DNA of 64,000 nucleotides from JASBZA01 sp964392065. GTDB taxonomy: Bacteria; Bacillota; Clostridia; Saccharofermentanales; Fastidiosipilaceae. Where the stretch lies: positions 1 to 64,000 of the forward strand of contig CAYMOG010000002.1 in NCBI GenBank assembly GCA_964392065.1, read 5' to 3'. The notes below the pieces were generated by a model that was not told the DNA's origin, did not search any database, and worked only from the letters and a program-made list of their open reading frames with translations. Positions 26,061 to 34,069 of the stretch are shown piece by piece. The position numbers and the translations under genes are program-made. The stretch's first letter is position 1. Each line of letters begins with the position of its first letter.

Positions 26061-27177
26061 CTATTAATTCCTCTCCCGATTTGCCCTCCCCATTAGGAAT
26101 GGTTTCTTGTGCATCTTCAGCTTGCTCATCATCTTCTCCTTCAAGTAGACCATACTGCACTCTAATTTTATGCTCAATGATTTTCATCTCTTCAGGATTT
26201 TCTTCTAACCATGTCTTAGCATTCTCTCTACCTTGTCCAATCCGTTCATCTCCATAAGAGAACCATGCACCGGATTTATTTATGATATTGGCCTCTACAC
26301 CAATATCTAGAATACAACCTGACTTCGATATACCTAAACCATACATCAAGTCGAATTCTGCTTCCTTAAATGGAGGCGCTAGTTTGTTCTTCACCACTTT
26401 TACCCTTGTGCGATTACCAATAGAATCCGATCCTTGTCGGAGTGTTTCAATTCTTCTAACATCTAATCGGACTGACGAGTAATATTTCAGTGCACGACCA
26501 CCAGGAGTGGTTTCTGGGTTACCGAACATAATACCAACTTTCTCACGTAGCTGGTTAATGAATATAACGACGGTCTCGGACTTCGCTACAATACCCGTAA
26601 GTTTACGAAGCGCCTGAGACATGAGTCTTGCTTGTAAACCTACATGAGAATCGCCCATTTCACCATCGATTTCGGCCTTGGGGACTAACGCGGCTACAGA
26701 GTCGACTACAACCACATCAATTGCACCACTTCTTACGAGCGCTTCTGTAATCTCTAGTGCTTGTTCTCCATTGTCAGGTTGCGATACGATGAGGTTATCT
26801 ATATCGATACCTAATCGCTCCGCATAATCTGGATCTAGAGCGTGTTCCGCATCAACGAAAGCAGCCGTGCCTCCCATTGCCTGTGCTTCTGCAGCAATAT
26901 GGAGTGCGACTGTCGTTTTACCAGAGGATTCTGGACCGTAAATTTCTACTATTCTCCCAGACGGAATACCACCAATACCTAAAGCAATGTCGAGGGATAA
27001 AGCACCAGTTGGAATCGACCGATAACTGACCTCACCTCTATCGCCTAAACGCATGATAGAACCCTTACCAAACTGTGTTTCTATTTTATCTAAGGCAGAT
27101 TGTAGTGCCTTATCTCTATCTTCTAATGATACATTGGCTACTTCTTGAGTAGACTTACCTGATTTCTTACGTGCCAT
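26032..27177 (-). CDS. recA: Recombinase RecA
   Basis: Strand-exchange protein and SOS co-protease, 381 residues. Walker A GPESSGKTT is at residues 81-89, followed by the VVVDSVAALVP Walker B region near 143, the ALRKLTGIV segment, the L2-side INQLREKVGIMFGNPETTPGG, and an acidic C-terminus (EELIDDILGLEDL). GGAGG lies just ahead of the ATG. A LexA operator overlaps the transcription start. It heads recA-recX-rimO-pgsA. Confidence 0.98.
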   Translation of the reverse strand: MARKKSGKSTQEVANVSLEDRDKALQSALDKIETQFGKGSIMRLGDRGEVSYRSIPTGALSLDIALGIGGIPSGRIVEIYGPESSGKTTVALHIAAEAQAMGGTAAFVDAEHALDPDYAERLGIDIDNLIVSQPDNGEQALEITEALVRSGAIDVVVVDSVAALVPKAEIDGEMGDSHVGLQARLMSQALRKLTGIVAKSETVVIFINQLREKVGIMFGNPETTPGGRALKYYSSVRLDVRRIETLRQGSDSIGNRTRVKVVKNKLAPPFKEAEFDLMYGLGISKSGCILDIGVEANIINKSGAWFSYGDERIGQGRENAKTWLEENPEEMKIIEHKIRVQYGLLEGEDDEQAEDAQETIPNGEGKSGEELIDDILGLEDL

Positions 27178-27192
27178 AGGACCTCCAATAAT

Positions 27193-27206
27193 CGAACATT
27201 TGTTCT
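27193..27206. promoter_or_regulatory. LexA (SOS) operator of recA
   Basis: CGAACATTTGTTCT matches the Firmicute SOS box (CGAAC-N4-GTTCG) except for the last base. It lies immediately downstream of the recA -10. The dinB operator at 62330 differs by a single base over the 14-base core. Confidence 0.9.
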
Positions 27207-27207
27207 T

Positions 27208-27236
27208 ATTATAAACGTTGTAGCTGGATTTTACAA
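27208..27236 (-). promoter_or_regulatory. recA promoter
   Basis: Minus strand: TTGTAA, 17-bp spacer, TATAAT, with the LexA box one base downstream of the -10, where LexA would block transcription start. The -35 region also forms GTTGTA/TACAAC inverted arms. Confidence 0.75.
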
Positions 27237-27262
27237 CGACAAAAACCTACAAATACCTACAA

Positions 27263-28549
27263 TTATTCATATGAATTTCTAATTTCCTCTAGCATTTTAC
27301 GAATCATATTGAAAGATTGTAGAGTTGCTAGATGGATGACTTTTTCTCGGTTCCCTTGGAAATGAAATTCTTTTACCAAACATTTCTTTTTAGTAGCGAC
27401 CGCTAAATAGACTAAACCTACGGGTTTTCCTTCTTCTCCTCCAGGACCAGCATTTCCCGTACTTGCAACACAAATATCCGATTGGAATAATGCAAGACCT
27501 TGTTTAGCCATTGCTTCTGCTGCCTTCTCACTTACTACTCCATATTTTGAAATAATAGCATGCTCTAGCCCTAGAACCATTTCTTTAATCCCATTCTGAT
27601 AGGCCACAAGCCCACCCTTATAAATAGTTGAAATACCGGGATGCTGACCCAGTTTTCGCATAATATTTCCAGTGGTACAGGATTCTATTACTGAGATGGA
27701 TTTATGCATTAGCATGAGTTCGTCGGTAACGACTTTATCCAATTCACGCTCACCAATTTCATAAATATACTCGTCGAAACGTTCTTTAATAATTGCGATT
27801 ATTTTATGCGCAGGTTCAATGGTCTCACCTTTTTTATGCTTATAACTTACTCGTAATTTCACTTCGCCTGTACTAGCATAGGGAGCAACGCTAGGGTTAT
27901 CCTGTGCATCGTCTAATAAATCCGGGATCTTTTCTGCGAGAGCAGATTCGCCGATGTCAATCATACGGATGATCGTATTATGAAGTGCATATTTACTAGC
28001 TTTTTGTAGAAGTGGTTTTATCCATATTTCAAACATGCCTTTATTTTCGATTGGTGGTCCCGGTAATAATATAAAAGCTTTATCCTCGTTATTGCTTACT
28101 ATCGGTATAATAGCGCCAGGAGCGGTGCCATTCGCATTTGGTAGTATAATTGCTCCTTCGGGTATCATTGCTTGTTTCCTATTACTTACAGGCATTTCGC
28201 GTCCACTCTTAGAGAAAAAAGATTGAATCTGATCAAGTATTTCTTGATGGAAAATAAGCGGTTTCTCGGCAACTTCCGCTGCCACAGCCATAGTAATATC
28301 ATCGGGTGTTGGACCGAGTCCTCCAGTAACGAGAACGAAATCTGACCGGTCTATGGCCTCTCGTAATGCGTTCGCTATGCGTGCCTTATTATCGCCCACA
28401 ACTGTTTGATGCCAACAGTTAATGCCAAGATCTCTTAGTTCTCTTGCCAAGTAAGTGGCATTACTATTTTCAATTTGTCCTAATAGTATTTCTGTTCCTA
28501 CAGCTAGAATCTCGGCACTCTCTATTTCATCTTTAGGCCATGTACGCAT
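27263..28549 (-). CDS. cinA: CinA-like protein (nicotinamide-nucleotide amidase / MoCF domain)
   Basis: About 428 residues in two domains. The N-terminal MoCF-like/COG1058 domain has AEILAVGTEILLGQIENSN and VTGGLGPTPDD. The C-terminal CinA amidase domain has IESCTTGNIM (usually AESCTGG) and GNAGPGGEEGKPVG. It recycles nicotinamide mononucleotide or hydrolyses ADP-ribose in characterised members, and is competence-linked in streptococci. I take the ATG at 28549 (MRTWPKD) with AGAGG upstream; the longer frame to 28606 lies within folD. It overlaps folD by 17 bases, and cinA-recA adjacency is typical. Confidence 0.92.
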   Translation of the reverse strand: MRTWPKDEIESAEILAVGTEILLGQIENSNATYLARELRDLGINCWHQTVVGDNKARIANALREAIDRSDFVLVTGGLGPTPDDITMAVAAEVAEKPLIFHQEILDQIQSFFSKSGREMPVSNRKQAMIPEGAIILPNANGTAPGAIIPIVSNNEDKAFILLPGPPIENKGMFEIWIKPLLQKASKYALHNTIIRMIDIGESALAEKIPDLLDDAQDNPSVAPYASTGEVKLRVSYKHKKGETIEPAHKIIAIIKERFDEYIYEIGERELDKVVTDELMLMHKSISVIESCTTGNIMRKLGQHPGISTIYKGGLVAYQNGIKEMVLGLEHAIISKYGVVSEKAAEAMAKQGLALFQSDICVASTGNAGPGGEEGKPVGLVYLAVATKKKCLVKEFHFQGNREKVIHLATLQSFNMIRKMLEEIRNSYE

Positions 28550-29414
28550 CCTCTGCCTCTTTTCTATTTTTATAACAAAAAACAGTATTTTTAAGTAACA
28601 TGGCAATAGTCATGGGCCCTACTCCACCAGGGACTTTTGTAATCCAAGAGGCCTTTTCTTTCACATGTGCAAAATCTACGTCACCTCTTACCGATCCATC
28701 TTCTAAACGATTTATGCCCACGTCGATTACAATGGCACCAGGCTTAATCATATCTGCTTGTACCATGGCATATTTTCCGACTGCTGCAATAAGTATATCG
28801 GCTTGCTGTGTAAGGTCCGATAAGTTTCTAGTTTTTGAGTGGCATGAAATAACAGTAGCGTTTTTTTGCAATAGCAGTTGAATTAGAGGCTTCCCGACTG
28901 TATTACTTCTTCCTAATATAATACAAAGTTTTCCTTCTAAATCCACATGAGTTTCTTCTAGAAGGCGCATAACCCCAGCAGGAGTGCACGAAATTGGGGC
29001 GGGTAAGCCGAGTACGAGTCGCCCAATATTAACAGGGTGGAAACCATCCACATCTTTACTAGGATGGATAGCACTTAGAAACTCTGCTTCACTGGAACGA
29101 AGATGCTCAGGCAGTGGAAGTTGTAAGAGAATGCCATCAATACTAGTATCTCTATTCATGTTTTCTATAATTTGCATCAATTCGTGATGCGTTACAGAAG
29201 ATGGGGCTTCTTTAGTGACACTTTCTATTCCAATTTGTGCGCAGGCCTTTTGTTTATTCTTAACATATAAAGCCGAAGCTATATCCTCTCCGACCAGGAT
29301 TACACCTAGTTTAGGTGCTCGTTTCCCGTTCGCTATAAACTGACTAATCTCTTCTTGAATTTCTTCTTGAACTTGCTTGCTGATTTTACGTCCATTTAAG
29401 ATTACTGCACTCAT
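28533..29414 (-). CDS. folD: Methylenetetrahydrofolate dehydrogenase / cyclohydrolase FolD
   Basis: Bifunctional enzyme that converts 5,10-methylene- to 10-formyl-tetrahydrofolate, supplying Fmt (44857-45831) downstream of GlyA. The 293 residues have the catalytic YVKNKQKAC near residue 50, GILLQLPLPEHL, KDVDGFHPVN, the NADP-binding IILGRSNTVGKP and the C-terminal PGGVGPMTIAMLL. AGAGGAG precedes the ATG. Confidence 0.96.
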   Translation of the reverse strand: MSAVILNGRKISKQVQEEIQEEISQFIANGKRAPKLGVILVGEDIASALYVKNKQKACAQIGIESVTKEAPSSVTHHELMQIIENMNRDTSIDGILLQLPLPEHLRSSEAEFLSAIHPSKDVDGFHPVNIGRLVLGLPAPISCTPAGVMRLLEETHVDLEGKLCIILGRSNTVGKPLIQLLLQKNATVISCHSKTRNLSDLTQQADILIAAVGKYAMVQADMIKPGAIVIDVGINRLEDGSVRGDVDFAHVKEKASWITKVPGGVGPMTIAMLLKNTVFCYKNRKEAEDAYMA

Positions 29415-29429
29415 CTTGCTCCTCTCAAT

Positions 29430-32090
29430 CTATTCTTCGATTGATTCTGATCCTTGATTATCTTGAGCATTTATTATTGCCCATTCACTTCTTGTCAATA
29501 TTAATCTCCGTGGCTTACTTCCTTCATGGGGCCCTACATAACCTTTCATCTCCATAGCATCAATTAGACGCCCAGCTCGTGGATGCCCTACGTTTAATCG
29601 CCTTTGTATCAGGGATACGGAAGCATAACCCGCATCTAAAATGATATCTACAGCCTCTGGAAGTAGTTCGTCATCATCGGGTGACGCATCGCTACCACCT
29701 GTGTCCACACCAGGTGCTGGTGTGGACAGGATTTTTTCTGCCACATCTTTATCATATGTTCTGAGTTTTTGTGCCTTGAGAAACGAAATAACATTTTCGA
29801 CTTCGTGGTCATCGACAAATGCACCTTGTCCTCTAGTTGCTTTGGAAGCGGATTGTGGCGAATAAAGCATATCCCCTTTACCTAATAATTTTTCTGCACC
29901 ACTACCATCCAGAATAGTTCTAGAGTCAACTTGAGAAGATACCGCGAAGGCGATGCGTGACGGGATATTCGCTTTGATTACGCCTGTGATTACGTCAACA
30001 GAAGGCCTCTGAGTTGCAATTACGAGATGTATACCAGCTGCTCTTGCCATAGCGGTAAGTCTTGAAATGGCTTCTTCTACTTCTCTAGCTGAAGTAGCCA
30101 TTAAGTCGGATAGTTCATCAATAACAAGGACAATAAAAGGCAGTTTCGTTCGACCTTCTTTTTCCGCTAATTCATTATAAGCCCGCATATCTCTTACATG
30201 ATATTCTGCAAAAGCTTTATAGCGATTACTCATCTCCTCTACAGCCCAATTTAGGGTATTCGCAGCTTTTTTGGGGTCAGTGACTACCGGTGCCAAGAGA
30301 TGGGGTATCCCGTTATACACGGATAGCTCCACTACTTTAGGGTCAATAAGAATAAGTCTTAGTTCTTTGGGTGAGCAGCGATATAAGAGACTTAACAAAA
30401 TTGTATTGATACACACTGATTTACCGGAACCTGTAGCACCTGCAATTAGAAGATGAGGCATTTTTGCAAGATCACAGTATATAGATTGACCAGGAATATC
30501 TCGGCCTAATGGTACCGTCAATTTCTCTTTTTTGCGCTGGAACTCTTCATTTTCTATAAGAGAGCGTAATCCAACTGTTGCGGTCTCTGAGTTAGGTATT
30601 TCTATACCTACTGCAGACTTACCAGGTATTGGTGCTTCGATTCTTACCGTTGTAGCGGCTAGGCTCAAAGCAATATCATCGCTTAGACCAACGATTTTAC
30701 TAATCTTTACGCCTGGGCCAGGTTTCAGTTCGAAGCGCGTGATGGATGGGCCTGTAGTGATGTAAACGACTTTGGCCTCTACGCCAAAGCTTTTTAATGT
30801 TTGTTCGAGTCGTAATGCCAAATCTTTAATGCGCTTAGCATTTGAAGTGCTATTAATTACAGGTCTAGGTTCTAAAAGCGTTATGGGAGGAAATTCATAA
30901 GGTTTCTCTTTCTCTGCTTCTTCTAGTAAATCAGGAATATCCTCTATATTCTCTTCAATGGCTTCATTATCTTGATGAGATTCCTGTTTGTTTAAACCGG
31001 AGGACATATCCCGCTTATCGTCACCGAAAATAAATTCTTGGTTAATATCGGATTTCTTATCTTCTTGTTCAGGTACTACATTTCCCTCTAGTCCCTCAAT
31101 TTGATAGGTAGTATCCGCATCTGGTGGATTTGAAATTTCAGGAGCAGGATCCTTCTCTAATAAATTAAAATTAGGGGTTTGAATTTCTTGATTAAACGGA
31201 CCAGAGGTTTTTCTCTCTTCTTCAGGCTCGACAATACCATCGATGATAAAATCGAACTGCCCTTTTTTATCCTGTCCTGAATCGGAAATTTCTCTAGGCA
31301 TTTGAAAATCTTCTTGTTTTCTAGAAGTCATTCCTTCAATTGGAATAGAGGTATTGTAATTATTTTTTGCCAATTCTTGTTTGTTTTTACGTTGCGAACG
31401 ACTAGGTGGAGCATCAGGACCTGAAGCTTCCTCTTGATCGGTTAGGGTATATATGGCTTCAGTAGCATTTGAAACAAGTCCACCTAACCCGTGGAAAATA
31501 AAACGTAAAACTCGAGCAATACCATGTAGTATTCTCTCAATCGATAAATTTCCCAAGACAATGGCCTCAGCAATCAGTGCCGTTAGTAATAGCGCAGTAG
31601 CTCCGAATTCTCCCGTAATGCGTTGTAATCCCATAGCCACAAAACCACCTAAAATACCGCCTGGTTTAGCTCCAAGTAGATTGGGGAATGTTTCCGGTGA
31701 AATGGAAGCTCTTACTAGGATTTCAAGTGCTTTAAACACTGTTTGTTGCTGCCCATCATCATAGGATAAGGCCAGGATAGAATCTAGGTCAGTTGTTATA
31801 CTATGGATAAATGCTGCAATTACAATTAATAATAGGAAGATATGATTGACTCTAATCTTGTGTTTTCTAATCAGATTTTTCAAGAACATTGTAATTGAGA
31901 GAAAGAAGAATAGAAAGGGAAACACATAGGCAACAGGTCCAACCAGAGCTTGAGCAATATTTAAGAGTAATGTACCTAAAGGTCCTGAATTTACTGCAGG
32001 AATATAAAATGCGACCGCCAAAAATACACCTATCAATAAATGAATGAGCCCTATAATTTCATTGGATTTGTCCTTATTCCTACTTGCCAT
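29430..32090 (-). CDS. ftsK: DNA translocase FtsK/SpoIIIE
   Basis: Septal DNA pump, 886 residues. Four to five hydrophobic segments lie in residues 10-190, then an acidic, Pro/Glu/Asn-rich linker (about 205-400). The alpha/beta motor has Walker A GATGSGKSVC at 551-560 and VLVIDELSDLM near 650. The C-terminal winged-helix gamma domain (about 810-875, ILDAGYASVSLIQRRLNVGH) should read KOPS/SRS sequences. The upstream sequence has only a weak AAGG site. It sits between nudF and folD. Confidence 0.96.
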   Translation of the reverse strand: MASRNKDKSNEIIGLIHLLIGVFLAVAFYIPAVNSGPLGTLLLNIAQALVGPVAYVFPFLFFFLSITMFLKNLIRKHKIRVNHIFLLLIVIAAFIHSITTDLDSILALSYDDGQQQTVFKALEILVRASISPETFPNLLGAKPGGILGGFVAMGLQRITGEFGATALLLTALIAEAIVLGNLSIERILHGIARVLRFIFHGLGGLVSNATEAIYTLTDQEEASGPDAPPSRSQRKNKQELAKNNYNTSIPIEGMTSRKQEDFQMPREISDSGQDKKGQFDFIIDGIVEPEEERKTSGPFNQEIQTPNFNLLEKDPAPEISNPPDADTTYQIEGLEGNVVPEQEDKKSDINQEFIFGDDKRDMSSGLNKQESHQDNEAIEENIEDIPDLLEEAEKEKPYEFPPITLLEPRPVINSTSNAKRIKDLALRLEQTLKSFGVEAKVVYITTGPSITRFELKPGPGVKISKIVGLSDDIALSLAATTVRIEAPIPGKSAVGIEIPNSETATVGLRSLIENEEFQRKKEKLTVPLGRDIPGQSIYCDLAKMPHLLIAGATGSGKSVCINTILLSLLYRCSPKELRLILIDPKVVELSVYNGIPHLLAPVVTDPKKAANTLNWAVEEMSNRYKAFAEYHVRDMRAYNELAEKEGRTKLPFIVLVIDELSDLMATSAREVEEAISRLTAMARAAGIHLVIATQRPSVDVITGVIKANIPSRIAFAVSSQVDSRTILDGSGAEKLLGKGDMLYSPQSASKATRGQGAFVDDHEVENVISFLKAQKLRTYDKDVAEKILSTPAPGVDTGGSDASPDDDELLPEAVDIILDAGYASVSLIQRRLNVGHPRAGRLIDAMEMKGYVGPHEGSKPRRLILTRSEWAIINAQDNQGSESIEE

Positions 32091-32099
32091 TTGCCTACC

Positions 32100-32630
32100 T
32101 TATTTCTGATAAATCTCTCTAGCTAATAATAACGCTGTAATGGATTTTGCATCTCTAATTTCTTGTGATTTAACCATTTGGAACGCTTCTTCTAGACTTA
32201 ATTTATGAATTTCCAACTCTTCATTTTCATCTAAGTTTTGTTCTCTTTTTTCTAAATCAGTTGCCAAATAAATATAAATTTTCTCATTTACATAACCAGG
32301 ACTTGGATAAATACAATGCATTAGTTTTAGCTTATTAGCGTAGAGGCCACATTCTTCTAGTAATTCACGTCTTGCTGTATCTAGAGCCTCTTCACCGGAA
32401 TCAATCTTCCCTGCGGGGATTTCATAGAGAAATGCATCATAAGCGATTCGATACTGTCGAACTAAATAGGTATTTCCATCTTCATCTATAGGTAAGATAC
32501 CCGCTCCCCCCGAATGATAAACTAATTCTCGCTTGGCGTAGCCATCCTTCGCCTTTATATTATGTGTTTTCACTTGGAAAATTTTACCTTGAAATATTTC
32601 CTCAGTACTAATAATCAGTTCTTTTTTCAT
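32100..32630 (-). CDS. nudF: NUDIX hydrolase, ADP-ribose pyrophosphatase type
   Basis: Hydrolyses ADP-ribose to AMP and ribose-5-phosphate, by family. The 176 residues contain a complete Nudix box from GKIDSGEEA to RRELLEECGL near residues 75-97. The N-terminal region with VYHSGGAGILPIDEDG and YRIAYDAFLYEIPAGK is typical for NudF. Its ATG overlaps the rnhA stop as ATGA. Substrate is inferred from similarity only. Confidence 0.88.
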   Translation of the reverse strand: MKKELIISTEEIFQGKIFQVKTHNIKAKDGYAKRELVYHSGGAGILPIDEDGNTYLVRQYRIAYDAFLYEIPAGKIDSGEEALDTARRELLEECGLYANKLKLMHCIYPSPGYVNEKIYIYLATDLEKREQNLDENEELEIHKLSLEEAFQMVKSQEIRDAKSITALLLAREIYQK

Positions 32631-33085
32631 AAGCTGTGCGCCCTCTTATACTTGCTAACTTCTTCCACGGCCAAAGCATCACAGCGATTATTATATGCAT
32701 GATCTGCGTGTCCCTTCACCTTAATAAACTCTGTATCGTGTATTGCGATGAGACGATCCAAAGCTTGCCATAGGTCTTGGTTACTGACTGCTTGTTTCTG
32801 GGCATTACGCCAGTTATTCTTCTTCCAATTCTGTAACCAATTTAGCTGTATTGCATTCACAATGTATGCACTGTCAGAATATATTTTCACTTGACAAGGT
32901 GTGTTTAATGCTTTTAGTCCTTCGATTACAGCGGTTAGTTCCATGCGGTTATTCGTAGTATGCTCCACAGCGCCGCTTAAGACCTTTTCTACTCTTCCGA
33001 AAACGAGAATAGCTGCCCATCCTCCAACACCTGGATTACCTGAGCAAGCACCATCGGTATATAACTCAACTTGTGGTTTATTCAA
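32627..33085 (-). CDS. rnhA: Ribonuclease HI
   Basis: Degrades RNA in RNA-DNA hybrids. The four catalytic carboxylates are visible: YTDGACSGNPG (Asp), NNRMELTAVIEGL (Glu), YSDSAYIVN (Asp) and NNRCDALA (Asp). About 152 residues. I set the start at TTG 33085 because GAGG lies 8 bases upstream. A GTG at 33094 overlaps that site and would add three residues. It is the first gene of rnhA-nudF-ftsK-folD-cinA. Confidence 0.92.
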   Translation of the reverse strand: MNKPQVELYTDGACSGNPGVGGWAAILVFGRVEKVLSGAVEHTTNNRMELTAVIEGLKALNTPCQVKIYSDSAYIVNAIQLNWLQNWKKNNWRNAQKQAVSNQDLWQALDRLIAIHDTEFIKVKGHADHAYNNRCDALAVEEVSKYKRAHSL

Positions 33086-33114
33086 TCGAAGCACCTCATT
33101 TTTTCTTATACTCT

Positions 33115-33143
33115 ATTCTAGCATGAGAACCAGCCTTGCTCAA
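33115..33143 (-). promoter_or_regulatory. rnhA operon promoter
   Basis: Minus strand: TTGAGC, 17-bp spacer, TAGAAT, with a predicted leader of about 25 bases before rnhA. Confidence 0.6.
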
Positions 33144-33186
33144 AAGTTTAGACAACTATTTACGTTCATAATCTGCACATTAGTAC

Positions 33187-33801
33187 TTATAGAGCTTGAT
33201 AGTCAATTTTTCTATCTTTGAAATAATATTCCTCATCGTGGGCACCTATCTCTCGCATCACTCGACAAGGATTTCCTACGGCAATCACATTATCAGGTAG
33301 GTCTTTGGTTACGACACTTCCTGCGCCAATAACGACATTATCGCCTATGTTTACACCTGGAAGAATAATTGCTCCCGCACCAATTCAACAATTTCTGCCA
33401 ATCGTAACGGGCATATTAAACTGGTAAGCTTCTTCTCTTAATTTGGGTAGTAAAGGATGGCCCGCTGTTGCGACAATAACATTGGGTCCAAACATCGTAT
33501 AGTCACCGACATAAATATGCGTATCATCAACTAAAGTAAGATTAAAATTGGCATAGACTTGTTTACCGAAGTGGACATGAAGCCCTCCGAAATTCGCACG
33601 AAAGGGTGCCTCGATATAACAATCTTCTCCAATTTCAGCAAACATTTTACTCAATAATTTTTGTTTCTTCTCTTGTTCACTAGGTCTAATTTGGTTGTAA
33701 TCATAGAGTAGTTCTAAGCATTGAAATTGTTTAGTCAAAATTTCTTCATCACCTGGTAAATACAATTCGCCAGTATGTAAACGCTCGTAATTTTTACGCA
33801 T
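33187..33801 (-). pseudogene. Sugar O-acetyltransferase (maltose acetyltransferase type) interrupted by one in-frame TGA
   Basis: Left-handed beta-helix acetyltransferase that would acetylate a sugar with acetyl-CoA. From the ATG at 33801 (AAGGAG upstream) the frame encodes 204 residues but is cut by TGA at 33385-33387. Before the stop: EAPFRANFGGLHVHFG, the catalytic His in TAGHPLLP, and VTIGRNC. After it, in the same frame: IGAGAIILPGVNIG, IGAGSVVTKDLP and AVGNPCRVMREIG. The stop replaces the Trp of the conserved W-I-G motif, so it is a TGG to TGA change. Everything else is intact. No promoter lies between the terminator at 33822-33852 and the gene. It may be a fresh nonsense mutation, a sequencing error, or readthrough. 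Confidence 0.88.
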
Positions 33802-33821
33802 TTGTTTCTCCTTATCATATA

Positions 33822-33852
33822 TAAAAACCCTTGAAACTAAGCGTTTCAAGGG
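33822..33852 (-). terminator. Intrinsic terminator downstream of tRNA-Trp
   Basis: Minus-strand 10-bp perfect stem CCCTTGAAAC/GTTTCAAGGG with a 5-base loop, then TTTTT. It ends 21 bases before the acetyltransferase start codon, so that gene is downstream of a terminator. Confidence 0.88.
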
Positions 33853-33860
33853 TATGTATC

Positions 33861-33911
33861 AAATTACCCCCAAAAGCTGTACTCGAAAGTATAGATTCTT
33901 GGGGGTAATTT
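33861..33911. repeat. 51-bp imperfect palindrome between tRNA-Trp and the terminator
   Basis: Outer arms AAATTACCCCC and GGGGGTAATTT pair perfectly (11 bp). Inner arms CTGTACT/AGTATAG pair at 6 of 7 positions around CGAA, which reads UUCG on the minus strand, a stable tetraloop. It lies 10 bases past the tRNA 3' end, in the transcribed trailer. No T-tract follows directly. Confidence 0.75.
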
Positions 33912-33920
33912 CAACATTTC

Positions 33921-33995
33921 TGGCAGGGGAGACAGGATTCGAACCTGCAACCGACGGTTTTGGAGACCGTTGCTCTACCGTTGAGCCACTCCCCT
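33921..33995 (-). tRNA. tRNA-Trp (anticodon CCA)
   Basis: A 75-nt cloverleaf with encoded 3' CCA. The acceptor stem AGGGGAG/CUCCCCU is fully paired, with D arm GCUC/GAGC and anticodon stem ACGGU/ACCGU around CUCCAAA (anticodon CCA). The T arm has loop UUCGAAU and the discriminator base is G. Base 24 is the normal G, so this is not a Hirsh-type UGA suppressor. It has its own promoter and terminator. Confidence 0.97.
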
Positions 33996-34009
33996 AAAGA
34001 GCTTTAAAA

Positions 34010-34038
34010 AGTGTATACCAGTAAAGTTGAAATGTCAA
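34010..34038 (-). promoter_or_regulatory. tRNA-Trp promoter
   Basis: Minus strand: TTGACA, 17-bp spacer, TACACT, with a start expected about 8-10 bases before the tRNA 5' end. Confidence 0.7.
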
Positions 34039-34069
34039 ACCTCTTATTGAAAAACTCTCATTTACTGTT

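Noticed and set aside
33385..33387. Genome-wide reassignment of TGA to Trp
   Set aside because: TGA is used as a normal stop by many genes here (thiI, rimO, rlmN, rnhA, rsgA, ftsY), several in ATGA overlaps, and other Trp codons are TGG. One interrupted gene does not support a changed code.
33921..33995. tRNA-Trp as a UGA suppressor
   Set aside because: The anticodon is CCA and base 24 is the ordinary G, so neither an anticodon nor a Hirsh-type D-arm suppressor change is present.
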